Shown here piece by piece: positions 11,749-22,800 of a DNA stretch of 64,000 nt. Position 1 is the stretch's first letter. The number at the start of each line of letters is the position of its first letter. The notes beneath the pieces are model-generated. The model did no database searches, was not told the origin of the DNA, and worked only from the letters and a program-made list of their open reading frames with translations. Origin of the DNA: Aspidiotus rigidus (taxonomy: Eukaryota > Arthropoda > Insecta > Hemiptera > Diaspididae); assembly GCA_035079385.1 (NCBI GenBank), contig JAVHKY010000054.1:4069501-4133500 (forward strand), read 5' to 3'. A program made the translations under genes and the position numbers.

Positions 11749-12168
11749 ATGGAAGGAACTCTGAACCGTTCAAAGTGCTCTCGAATAACAAACAACCCAT
11801 TTTTTAATTTTTTGCGATGTTTTCGATCGTGGCCGGAAAACAGACATCGAACTGTAACACAAAACGCCCAATTGGGTGCTAAAGCATGGAAGAAGCTTAC
11901 TGAATTGGAGCGGGCACCATACCGACAGCAAGCAGTACCGTACCTCAAACGTAAGCCGGGGACGGCGGTGCGCCGTCGCGGTGGCGCATGTTGTGGACCT
12001 CCTAAGCGTGGAACTCGTGCCCGAAGTCGATCCAGACGACGTAGAGTTGGTCGTGCTGCAAGGAGACCTGCTGCCGGTACGCGAAGTCGAGCTCGTCGAT
12101 CGAGATCCACTCCAAGACGTAGACGAGCAGCTCCAACGAGAAGACGAGTCAGACGTCGGCGCTGTTGA
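11749..12168 (+). CDS. MST-HMG-box, arginine-rich sperm chromatin protein
   Basis: A 139-residue single-exon ORF starting at the ATG at 11749 (MEGTLNRSKC). Residues about 15-60 match the MST-HMG box of Drosophila protamines and related sperm proteins: NPFFNFLRCFR at the start of helix 1, an alanine-rich middle, then GAKAWKKLTELERAPYRQQA. Residues about 66-139 are overwhelmingly Arg with Ser, Ala, Thr, Pro and a few Cys, ending RRVRRRRC, like a protamine tail. I infer that it packs sperm DNA at the histone-to-protamine transition. Its region is GC-richer than the surroundings, as expected from Arg codons. The opposite-strand Arg/Leu-rich frame is a shadow of this CG-rich tract. The locus has no introns in the coding part and sits right after a retroelement. 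Confidence 0.75.
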   Translation: MEGTLNRSKCSRITNNPFFNFLRCFRSWPENRHRTVTQNAQLGAKAWKKLTELERAPYRQQAVPYLKRKPGTAVRRRGGACCGPPKRGTRARSRSRRRRVGRAARRPAAGTRSRARRSRSTPRRRRAAPTRRRVRRRRC

Positions 12169-13443
12169 AAGATCCTCTAATGTAAGCGTTTTTTTTTTTC
12201 TACCTAAATAATTGATCCGAAATTTTAGTGTTTCATTTTATTAAAATATTTATCTCGTAGTTTCTGATTGAATTCTTGCACGTTTCGAGAAGAGTAGGGT
12301 TGCCAGATGTCCTGGCTTTCCGGGAATGTCCCAATTTTCAATCTTGCGCGTCCTATTGTCCCGAAAAGGTTCCGTCGAGAAGTTGAATGTCTTGATTTCC
12401 AGAAATGCCGAGAAATAGAGACTCTTGGAACAAAAATTTATTCGAAGATGTTGACAAGATCGAACCCTCGAAGAAAAAGTCGATGTATTTCAACAAAAAG
12501 TGTTAAAGAAATTTCCCGCATTTTCTTTTTTCTAATACAGCAACACTGAGGAAGAGGAAAGATCTGACCATGACTGATGCACGTAATATCAACGGTGCGT
12601 AGTATTTGTTATGAATCTTTTGCAAAGAAAGGGTCGAGATTTCTAGAGGCAGCCCATGGAAAACCTGATCAAAGAGTCTTCTTTGTCTTTGAAAAAATGA
12701 TCATTCGCAGACAAATATTCTGTTCCGTAGAGCTTTTACACGATCTGTACGCAGAGTGTTCGACAAAGAGGTAATGGTACGACGCTCGTCAAAAAAAAGA
12801 CTTCTCTATACCCGGAAAAGGAAATTGTGGAAAATAACGACGACTGAAAAATAAGACAGGTGAAACATCATTTGTGGGTTCAGTTAGGCAATCAAATTAG
12901 TGCTGGCGTCAAGAAAACTCCGGATCGTCTCTCATATATCTACGTGCCACATGAATTCATCAGAGCTGGTGGACGCTTACAAATACGAGTAAGTAAAGGA
13001 ATCGTAGAGAGGGAACTACAATTCAACCACATAATAAATTATTAATGAGGAGAGTTTTTCCGTGGTTTCCACTATTAAATAGAAAGAAAGGAAATAGGCA
13101 TTACGCACCACTTTATTAATTATTATAGGTACTGACTGTTGGGATTCAAGAACCATTGTCATACCACTACTAAATTTAACTGCTACCGCTCTGTCGAAGG
13201 ATGAGCATTGTTTCCTATATTCTAGAGTATAAAATAAAGAAGACTACGGAGATCGGAGGTCTTCGAACTCACAGTTCCACTTGGAACTTCAACATATACC
13301 CGGACAGGGCGTAGTAACCTTGCTCCAATCCTCGGGGTGAACCTGCCTCAATACGGACAGGCCAAAACTCCCCTACACGATTGCCACAAGCAAGGCGCAG
13401 TGCACTGATGCTACTAAAACGTCCGGCTAACTCGCGGTAGTAG
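12169..13443. other. No gene recognised; short ORFs only
   Basis: Frames at 12307-12549, 12577-12774 and 12860-13045 run in the same direction without a recognisable domain, and may be remnants of one decayed element. I could not support any feature. Confidence 0.3.
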
Positions 13444-13974
13444 CACGGGCATAGCCAGAACGCTCTTTCGGGGGGTGAGGGGCATATGAAATTTCAAGGG
13501 GGCGTACCTCAAATTTCTTAATCTCTCATATTTTTCTTTTTTTAACAGGGAACCTGTTTTATGGGGGGCTTTTTGAGAAATTTGCCGTGCGCCGTCCAGC
13601 AAAAAACTTGGAAAAATTTTGACTCTCGAGCCATATATGATAGGAGGGGGACTTGAAAAAATTTCGACTCTCGAGCTATATATATGATAGGAGGGGGACT
13701 TGGGAAAATTTCAACTCTCAAGCCATATATGATAGGAGGGAGACTTAGAAAAAATTTTGACTCTCGAGCTATCATATATAGCTGGGTCGAGGTCTAGGCT
13801 TCCTTGAATTTTCAATACCAAATCCCATTTGACTCATAAAACAGGTTCCCTGCGTTCCTCGTTTAACTTCGTTAAGGAAGCCGTCGTTTTCAGTCATGGG
13901 GAATTTGTTTAGGGGGGCCTAAAGCACAACGCTGGGGGGACAATGCCCCCTTTCGCCCCCTGGCTACACCCCTG
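13444..13974. mobile_element. hAT-type nonautonomous element with 8-bp TSD
   Basis: The element starts CACGGGCATAGCCAG and ends CTGGCTACACCCCTG, imperfect terminal inverted repeats of hAT style. It is flanked by the perfect direct duplication GGTAGTAG at 13436-13443 and 13975-13982. Inside, a second inverted pair (ACAGGGAACCTGTTTTATGG at 13546 and its complement at about 13837) brackets a short tandem array. This suggests a smaller element nested in the hAT element, or a shared internal module. No coding capacity is seen. Confidence 0.8.
13603..13783. repeat. Four tandem copies of a ~46-bp unit
   Basis: The unit reads roughly 'cttgaaaaaatttygactct' then 'cgagccatatatgataggaggggga'. Landmark 'ractctc(g/a)ag' occurs at 13621, 13665, 13713 and 13759, a spacing of 44-48 bp. 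Diverged copies of the same unit occur in other parts of the window. Confidence 0.85.
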
Positions 13975-13982
13975 GGTAGTAG

Positions 13983-15053
13983 AGCATATCCAGTTCAGGG
14001 ACGTGAAATCACCGCGAAGGATATGTGCACAGAAAAATTTAGGTAAAATAGGGTTAGATTTCTCGGTAATCTTAAAACGAACATCCGGATAAAATTCCGA
14101 CACATTGACGAGAAGTATCAATTAGAGGCAAGGAGACAAGAAATATTTCTACAATCCCGACCAGAGCTCCCGACCCAAACACGAAGAGAAAACAAAAAAA
14201 AACTATTGGATTTCCTCTCCCCCTTCCCTAACATCTGAGTGAGTGTCAAGGCATCACGCTTCAAAATACAAAGAGTGCATCCCGGCTAACAATTCACTTC
14301 CGTTCTCAGTTCCCTCCTATAATTTACACCATCATCACAAAAAGACAATTTTCATTCAGAGTCTTCTGTGGGTTCCATATCGCTTTGGATGTGCTCGTAG
14401 TATACGTTAGTGATAAAAGCTCCCACTCAGCCGTATAGAGTACTTTGTATAATAATTACACTAACCTGAAGATACAGATACTAATTAATATTTTTAAAAA
14501 ATATCGATACTTCTGGAGACTTATAGCGTCTGGAGATTAGACTTCTCGTCGCTACTGCGGATGACCGCACAGTGATCGGTTGATGCATGTGGTGATAACT
14601 CCGGAACGACTGAACCATGTGTAGGTCAGTGTTGCTGATACTAGGAAGGAGAGGAAGAAAATGTTTTTCAATGAGAAGAAAGCTTCTTCTCTGCGAAACT
14701 TGAAAATTCACATACAAAAAGAATTTATAGTTCGCACGAATTGATTTTCTTCTTTAATTATTTGACGAATTTCGAAATCAACGAGCAACATGTCGCTTAC
14801 GCTAGCTAGAGAATTGAAGAAGTCCTCATTCAATCACCGCCCGGTCTGTCTGCATTGCGCCTATGCAGCCCACAGCCTGAAACTGATAACACGAAGAAGA
14901 TTGATAACGATTTGAGGCGGGAAAAACTTATCAAAAAAGAAAAAACCTCCTGTCTGCCAAAGTTGAATTATAGAATTATTCATTAATTTTAACTCAAGTC
15001 TCATAATTAAGACAGAACTAAGGGCAGTTCAGTTGATAAATCGAACGTAAAAA
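13983..15053. other. Intergenic, upstream of CENP-M-like gene
   Basis: No coding signal or repeat was recognised. The 5' UTR of the next gene lies at the right end. Confidence 0.35.
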
Positions 15054-16209
15054 ATGAGTCGGACTTCGGACACAATGGTATTGAAGAATCGACAAAATCA
15101 GTTGCGATTTTGTCAAAAAACGACCAGTGTCGAAAAACTATCCATATTGGTAATATTATCGAATTACGTTGTCTTATATTACTGGGATCATGTTTTAAAT
15201 CTCTTTTTAAATTTTCAGCTCGTAGGTTCTTCTGAATTTTGTAATTTAATGCAACAATGCGTTTATGATGTTTATCAGCATATCTACAAAACTGAAGTTA
15301 CCGTGTCTATTTCCGAAAGTATAGAAAGCATTCTGTTGTCTAAAAAAGATTTACATATCGACTTTATCGTGTTTCTAATGGATACTGCTCGCAGACAGTC
15401 CATCGAACAAGTAAGCTGCTTAAATATTTTAGAGATCCCGATAGATAATGTAGTAAGGATTTGCGTTTTGTTCTCATAGGTTGAACGTGACATCTGTTTG
15501 CTAGATTCTGTATACTTATGCGATAAAACAATCTTGATCGATGGCTGTAATCATTTGTCTCCGGCATATCTTGCAGTTAGTTACGATGAACTTTTCAATC
15601 TGGCTCAGAAGTATCACTTACATGTTCTTCACGGCAACATTCAGGTAAATTCATACATTTGTTTTGAAAAAATGGTGAAATTCTGTTCCTACAACGAGGT
15701 ATTATTAAATTGGGTTTTACGATGGTCATGACCCTGCATAATATTCTCATCGTGGGTTACCGACCGGTTTCTATAAAAACGCAAAATTTTCTTTTTAAAA
15801 CTGCAAATGTGAGTATTCCACTATTCAAATGAAAAATTTAAAAATCGCAAACCATTGCTTGTGTATTGAAAACTAATGTAGGTAGCTGTATTTGTGTGAA
15901 CGTCGATTGTCGAGAATCCTATTGTCTGCCTTATTAATTTGATTCTTACAATTTGAACGGGATTTATCGCCATCGAAGTTGACTCAGCCGTTCGCAATCG
16001 ATATTTTCTATCCTATCGAGACTTCGTAGTTGTGGAATATCGTGTATGAATATTAACCTAGTTATTTCTGTACATTTGATTCTATTTAGGATGAAAAAAG
16101 TCGAAATCAGCTGGCAAATCGTATAATTAAATTCGCTTCTACAATTTGCGGACGAGAAACTGGCACACCCAGTATATTTCATTTTTCTGTGGATAAATTT
16201 CCCTTGTAG
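15054..16209 (+). CDS. CENPM: Centromere protein M (CENP-M)-like
   Basis: Four exons (15054-15149, 15219-15410, 15480-15644, 16090-16209) join in phase 0 to 190 residues; human CENP-M has 180. CENP-M is a small-GTPase-like protein that has lost nucleotide binding and belongs to the CENP-H/I/K/M group of the constitutive centromere network. The match is seen along the whole chain. There is a first strand with LVGS (LLVG in the family) in place of a P-loop, then IDFIVFLMD followed by the S(I/L)(E/Q)(Q/N)VE motif (RQSIEQVERDICLLD). Next comes DKTILIDGCNHLSP, then LFNLAQKYHLHVLHGNI, and a final helix NRIIKFASTICGRETGTPSI. A GKS/T nucleotide-binding motif is absent, as in the family. It converges with the THAP gene downstream. 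The identification rests on pattern similarity recalled from the human protein. Confidence 0.75.
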
Positions 16210-17040
16210 ACTAGCGATTTAAATATAGCGTAAGTGTTTCTTTTACTTATTTCTAAAGAAGGATATGAAGTTCCTTTTTTTTTTTTTTTAGTTGTACATT
16301 TTTTGGCAAGTGCTGAAAAAAATTGATTCTTCTATTTCTCAATTATATGACTGAAATAATCTGTGCAGAATGCAGAATAAAAATAAATCCAATATGAAAT
16401 AATTCTTCTTTTTTTCGTTTTTTAATCATATTTTTTGATCTTGCTCGAACAATCTTCTTTTGTATATAGTTGTACGTGTCTGAGAATAAAAATACATTCT
16501 TTGAATTCTATAATCCTAAAATAGATTGTTTCATTGCTTCGAGTTTCGAGTATTAACATGCGAATCGAACCACTTCAGATGATGGAAAAAAATTGTAAAA
16601 TGTTTCCCGTCTGCTGCTCCAAGATACACATTATTTCTTCGTTATTTTTTCTAGATCCGGTCGGTTTAAAATTTTCAGCAGCCGACGTAACTCCTATTCA
16701 AGTGTTGGTTTTACACAATGATAAACTTTGGTCTCTACAAAATATATTCGCTTCTCATGATTCGTCCACACAATCAAGTGAATAAAATATAACTAGAGGG
16801 TGACCAACTGGGCTTTCCATTTTCCTGTCCAGATCGACCTTTTCTCCAACAGTGTATAATTGAACTTCCACAACATCATAAGTAGGAACAATATTTTCAA
16901 AGTGCTAGAATTCATCGTTCCTGTATTCAGACAAAATTCCAGGTTACATTGACATTTTTTTTTCGATCGTCTAATGGATTTAATGACGTTATATAGAGTC
17001 AGATATAATCATGCGTGCGTGCAAAGTCAAACACAATTTC
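16210..17040. other. Spacer between convergent genes
   Basis: An ORF at 16558-16785 contains a protein-like C-terminal stretch (DVTPIQVLVLHNDKLWSLQN) after a TTTTTTCTAG acceptor-like site at about 16654, and ends just before AATAAAATA. It could be an alternative last exon of the CENP-M-like gene or a remnant. I cannot decide. Confidence 0.3.
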
Positions 17041-18408
17041 TTAATCCTCTTCGGACATCATTTGTTCGTTTATTTTCTTGACGCTGTTCTGATTGAACAC
17101 AAAAGACGTTCGAAAGTTATTTTTTGCTAATAATTTTTCAACCGCATCTCTGATCTGATGATCACTACGAAGTAAATGAATAATCGTATTCAATTTATGT
17201 AAATGATCATTCTTTCTTCGAAGCTGCTGCTTTAAAGATCTTTTCTCTCGACGCAATCCGGTTATTGTTTCTCTTAGTTCTACACCTGTTAATGATGTTT
17301 GAAGGCCTACATTCTTATACGATACCTTCTGGAGCGGATTCTTACGTGTACCACTCGGTATATCACTCATCGAAATATCGTGTGAAACTTCCTCGATTGT
17401 GATCTCACAAATACTATTCGGTATATCACTCATTGTAGAGTCCAATGAAATTTCCTCAATCGGTATCTCGTTGATATCATTCAGCACACTACTACTTCCG
17501 ATGTTGGGTGAAATTACCTCAATTGGAATCTCACTGATATTCTGTACATCACTCACTGCCTTGTGGGGTGAGAGTTCCTCGATTGGAATCTCACTGGTAA
17601 CATTTTGTACGACATTCACTGTAATGTTCTGCGAAACTTCCTGACCACAAATCTCAGCAGTACCATTGTGTCCATCTCTCACTATGATGTCCGATGGGAT
17701 ATCACTAAAATAATTATGTTCGCCATGTATTGTAGGATCTGATGAACTTTCCTGGATCGGAATATCACTAATATCATTTTGTACGCCACCAATTGTCGTA
17801 TCCTAAACAGTTGAAAGTTAGAATATTCTTTAATATACTTAATCATTCTGGAAGGGCAAAAAAAAAAGAAAAGAATTGGTACAGATTTCAATAAACTAAC
17901 TTGAACTTTACGAATTTTTGACAATTTTGGCTCCTTATCAGATTCCTCTGACGAATAATCATGAATTGGCACAGGTTCCAATAAACTAGCTTGAACTTTT
18001 GGAGTTTTTGAAAATTCCGGCTCATGATTAGATTCTTCTGACGAATGGTCATTGAACAAACCAAGAACGAATGGAACAGCGTCCTTTCTCAGCCTCATTG
18101 GACCACATATTACAGGTGGCGCGTAATCGGAAGGTCCGAAATGAATGCTACATACTTTTGAATATTTTGTGGGTTTGAAACTTCCTCGCCTAATGGCGCG
18201 AAGCCATAACTTGTAACGAGCTGGCTCTTTGACCGGACATGGAAATCTGAATAGGTAAAATACGAAAGCAATAAAACTAATTCTACTTCTTCTTGATTTC
18301 CGAAGTTTCTATATTTGACAGACATATAGTTACTTACGAATGGAAAATAAGATACGGAGTCGATTTGTCGGATGATGAGCAATTGTAAGCTACGCAGCGA
18401 CGTGGCAT
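17041..18408 (-). CDS. THAP zinc-finger protein with ~28-residue repeats
   Basis: Three minus-strand exons (18408-18338, 18246-17901, 17802-17041) join in frame to 392 residues. The N-terminus is a THAP-type C2CH DNA-binding domain: C5-x4-C10 (MPRRCVAYNC), the WLRAIRR helix near residue 38, C56-x2-H59-F (VCSIHF), and the closing AVPFVL near residue 80. Residues about 95-140 hold two copies of an acidic 'SSEES..EP..SK..KVQ' unit. Residues about 145-300 hold five or more copies of a ~28-residue unit with core (S)EIPIEEISP...SDIQN. The C-terminus is a basic coiled coil (ETITGLRREKRSLKQQLRRK) typical of THAP proteins. It is probably a sequence-specific chromatin or transcription factor. The repeat unit looks like possible SUMO-interacting motifs (hydrophobic IPIEE flanked by acidic residues), which is my inference. 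A MITE lies 180 bp upstream of the start. Confidence 0.85.
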
Positions 18409-18588
18409 GAGTTCTTATGATTTAAAATAAGTGATATGCGATTATTCGTACAGGTACGATGATAAATTGCTCACATCTCTAGTGAAGATTGAAGAACCTG
18501 TACCAGACAATCTGGACATGCCGCATTTGATAAGAGTGATAACGATGAACACCAGCCACAGACGACAGACACCAGCCAGCCAAACCAC

Positions 18589-18715
18589 TATACTCCGTTC
18601 ACGTTAAGGAAGGATAGAAATATGACCTCGAGAACGAAACGCTCCGGGTAATTTTAATCTACCGTTCCGTTCTCAAGGTCATATTTCTATCCTTCCTTAA
18701 TGTGAACGGAGTATA
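18589..18715. mobile_element. 127-bp hairpin MITE, copy 2
   Basis: Same length and arms as the element at 4097-4223 (TATACTCCGTTCAC... and its complement), with the 21-base loop in reverse complement. It stands in the promoter region of the minus-strand THAP gene. Confidence 0.85.
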
Positions 18716-19812
18716 AAGTTTCTTAACTTGAAATATGCGCTACTATGCGGAATTTTTCCAAAGCTTGCACTGGAAGGTGATGAATGATGATAAGTGATGG
18801 ACCTTGAAAAAATTTCCTGGAAAGTTACTTGGAAAGGCAAAATTTCCAGTTTTTTCCATTAATTGGGGCTAAAATATTCGTTTCATTGGAATCATCGCTG
18901 AATTACAGAATAAATACAACCTAATATCTTTTCCTAATATCTTTTACTTGTATTTACTTTGTGATAGTGATGGGCGGTTATCGGTTATTAACCGATTAAT
19001 CGGTTTATTCTTGGGTAAAATTACCCGAAAAACCGGTTTATTTGTAATTAACAGTTAACCTGAAAAACCGGTTAATAAGAGCGCATAAACCGATTAACCG
19101 CCAAAATTGAAAATTTTTCAACAATTTTGAATTTTAAATTGATAATTTGACAAATTTGAAGCACCAGGTGGAGGAAATAGGAATTATCAATAAAGATATT
19201 TCTCAATCAATAACACATAAGCGATCTTGCTTCTCAATTTTCAATTTTTGCAATTTTGAGAGCAAAAAAGTGGAAGACCTTGGCGCTCCTAGCGGAATTT
19301 TTTGAGAACTAACAGCAATCCGCATTGTTGCCAGCACGGTACATTATAGAGGTATTGACACGAGCGTATGCTCACTGTACATTCGTGTGTCTCTCGGTGT
19401 GTGACGAGTCCGCAACGCGTCTACAGAGAGCGTTGCTGTGAAAAGATCGCGCGTGTGCCATTGAATCAATACGAAGCTATGAGAAAATTGCGACTGTTTT
19501 TATTTATTTTATAAATATCGCGTTAAATGGAGCTTAAAATGAAAAATACCTAAGAATAAAATTTGTGGGTCTTGAAATAAACTTTTTGGTGGAGTTATCT
19601 TCCAATTACCAAAATGGTAAATTGGCTAAGAAATTGTACAGCAATATAATGACCTGATAATAACTTGAAAGAAATAATCGTAAGATAGACACAAATTGTG
19701 ATAAATATTATCCTCATGAAATTTTTACCTCATTCTTAAAATGAAATGCTGGAAAAGAGTTTAAAATATTTATGACATAAAAAAACAGATATAAATTTCC
19801 ATGTTCAATTAA

Positions 19813-22800
19813 TTACGAAGTACGAACCTTAGCTTCCTTCTTCTTCTTTTGCGACATTTTTACGTGCTGTCGATTCTGTTCGCGTTCGTAATGCCTCATT
19901 CTCATTAGTATATAATAATGCAACGAAGAAGCAATGACTTCACTTTTGTGCAAATCACACGGAAATGTCATTGAAACATTTTCAAAAACGTCGCTTAAAG
20001 TTTTTTCATAGCAATTACTTAACTTAACGTTATTGAGAAAAAAATTTTCGGTTTCTCTAAATAATTTATACAAATAAACATTACAATAAAGTAGGAATCC
20101 TCTTGTCTTCCTATTGACGAATTCGGCAATTTCTAGTTTTGAAGGATCTAATTTCGTGAGAAAGGCTTTTCGACATGTATCACACTTAGACATTTTTATT
20201 AAACGACGACATAAATAGCCGGACGCCGAATATATTATAATATCTTGTAATTCTGCGGACAAATTGGACTCAGCTATGAAATTCTCTTCTTCCCACTCAT
20301 CGTGCTCTACTAGTGAATCTAATTGAGCTCGTAGTTCTTTCACGCGTGATTGTGATGGAGTTTTTTCCTGGAAAATATTTTTGAAATCCTCAAAAGAAAT
20401 ACCGCCGTTCAAGGTAACATCAGGATCCCCGTTTGTTGAACAGTTCCCAAATTTTGGCGGTTTAATCAACTTATAAAATGACAATATTCGGTACAATTGT
20501 AAAAAGGTTGGCATCGTAGGATGATCATTTGCGCAACCCGCTTGCCTCAGAGTTCCAAAGAAGCGCTGTAATAAAAATCATAAAACCATTACGTTCAAGT
20601 CATACAAATTCATATATTGTACTGACAATACCTACCTATTTTTTTTTCGTTCAAACTACCTACAAAATGTATCATTTTAGAATACAACTTCTTCAGAGCA
20701 TACAATCATCATTTTTACTTTTTATTAATGCGTATTATTTCAACTGAAAAGCACGCTCGTGTTATACAATGCAAAATATTCAATTACGGCTCATTCCTGT
20801 TAGCTCTTGTACATATCTATGGAAACTTTTATCGTCACGACAACTGCGTGTTGTACCTAGGTAGCCTTAGAAGAAAAAAAAATGAAATAGGGTTTCTCAG
20901 TTCTGTCTCATTGTCTACATAATCAGCAGGCCTGAAATTGGATTTTTTTTGGCCCTGGTCTCCAATTTCGATGTACCAAATATTTGGCCTGGCCCGACCT
21001 GGTCATGCAAGGCTTCAAATTCTTTTACCCTCGCTCGGTCAAGGCTCAATTTCAGGCCTGATAATCAGGATGATAATGAAACTGGTATTTATTTGTAATC
21101 GTGGTCACCTGAAGTCACCCTGAAGTACTTATTCATCTTATTTTTATCTATTGTTAGGAATTATTACATTATTACTATTTTCATTAACGCATTATTATGT
21201 CTTACAGTATCATCATATTCTTCTTACCAATAATGTTATAATTAGGTACTCAGCATCTCTACTAGTAAAAATACAAGAGTGTTGTAGACAACAATTTCTT
21301 CCCTTGTGAGGGAGGAATATTGTTCCAGAAAACGGTCAAAAATTTTCGAGAACCCAACTAACGTATATTTGATTTCTTAAATCATTTTACTGAATCGTTA
21401 CTACACTTTTAGAAGAACGTATCCCATAGTAAACGAAGTCCAAAAACAAATTGACGAGCTTTAAAAACTCTCACTACGAATTATTTCACGTAATTTGATG
21501 AGATATTATTAGAAGAACTTCATAACAATTATAATTCTCCTAAAAACGAAATTAGAATTTTCTTGAGATGCTTGAGCACGTTACAGTTACTGATTCGGGA
21601 ATTCCGTGATCAATCATATAGTTAAGGTTGTTACTATAATAATTTCATCTCTATTTCCGCACTAATCTAATAATAGGCTAATCAAATTGCTAGATACCGA
21701 AATAAAATTTATAAATAATCTAGAAGTATATAATTTGTTTCCTAAGAAAATGCGTTCAATTATACCTCTTTTGGCTGTATTCGACCGGTAATTTAATACT
21801 AAAGTTTTTTTTATTAAAAAAAAAAAATTATAAATATTTTTTTTAATTTTCAGTGTATCTAATTTATTATTATTATTTTAATTAAATTTAATTTTGAAAA
21901 TTTCATCAAAAGAGAAATTCTCCAAGCAACAAATATTTCGACGGGGTATCTATTTTCTCCGAGAATCAATGTAGAATATTAATGAAAACGTAGAAAAACC
22001 GGTTACTGGGTTAATTATTGAAACTGACGAATAGGGGAGGAGAAAGGGGGGAAAACGTCAGGCAAAAGTGAAGGGCAGTGCGAAAAAGGAGTAATAGTGG
22101 TATTGGCTTTTCACCTTGACGTTACAGAGAGCTAGGTACCTAATCTTGAACTCCAAAGTTTTAGCATTCCTCAGTTGTGTATTTCATAAAATTTGACCTG
22201 CAAGTTGCGTATTTTTTATAGATAAAGAAGAAAGCGAGTCACAATTTATCGCAACGTCTTAAAATTTAATCGAAATAATCCGATTCTTCAAGTTACGACT
22301 ATCCATATTAGAAGAATACTCCACAGAGTAGACGAAAAAGAATTGCAAAAGCCGCAGTCTTTCTGCGGCGTTTGCAATTCTTTTTCGTCTACTCCTTGGA
22401 ATATTCTTCTGTAGTCTTAAAATTTCTTATTGTTTTAAGATGTATTGTCTACTTATAAGTTAGGCGAGTTTTAAATCAAAATTCTAATCATAAAGTGTCC
22501 AGCACAATGTAAGGTTGAAGTCCAAACTGTCCAACAGGATAGGTCTGACGATGGTTGGACGATACATGGGTCATAGGAGATTTGATACTTTTCTTGAAGC
22601 GTAATGATTGTGCGGTGCGCAGCAAGACGTATATAGTTTATACTCGAAGTATATGTAACGTAAGGGTGTGGCGAGATATGTACGACTGTATCAATCACGT
22701 ATGTATCAATAAAGTACCTTTTTCATACGTGTCCAGCATAGGAATCTAATCATACCAATACAGCATAATAGAAAATAAATTAGTACGAATCTAAAAAAAT

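Noticed and set aside
11640..12110. Minus-strand Arg/Leu-rich frame opposite the protamine-like gene
   Set aside because: It mirrors the CG-rich arginine codons of the plus strand and lacks any domain.
13256..13440. Possible tRNA or other structured RNA
   Set aside because: No cloverleaf could be drawn by eye, and no A/B box pair was found. No tRNA or rRNA gene was seen anywhere in the window.
13603..13783. Short regular repeats as a possible CRISPR array
   Set aside because: Four abutting 46-bp tandem units with no spacers, inside a hAT element.
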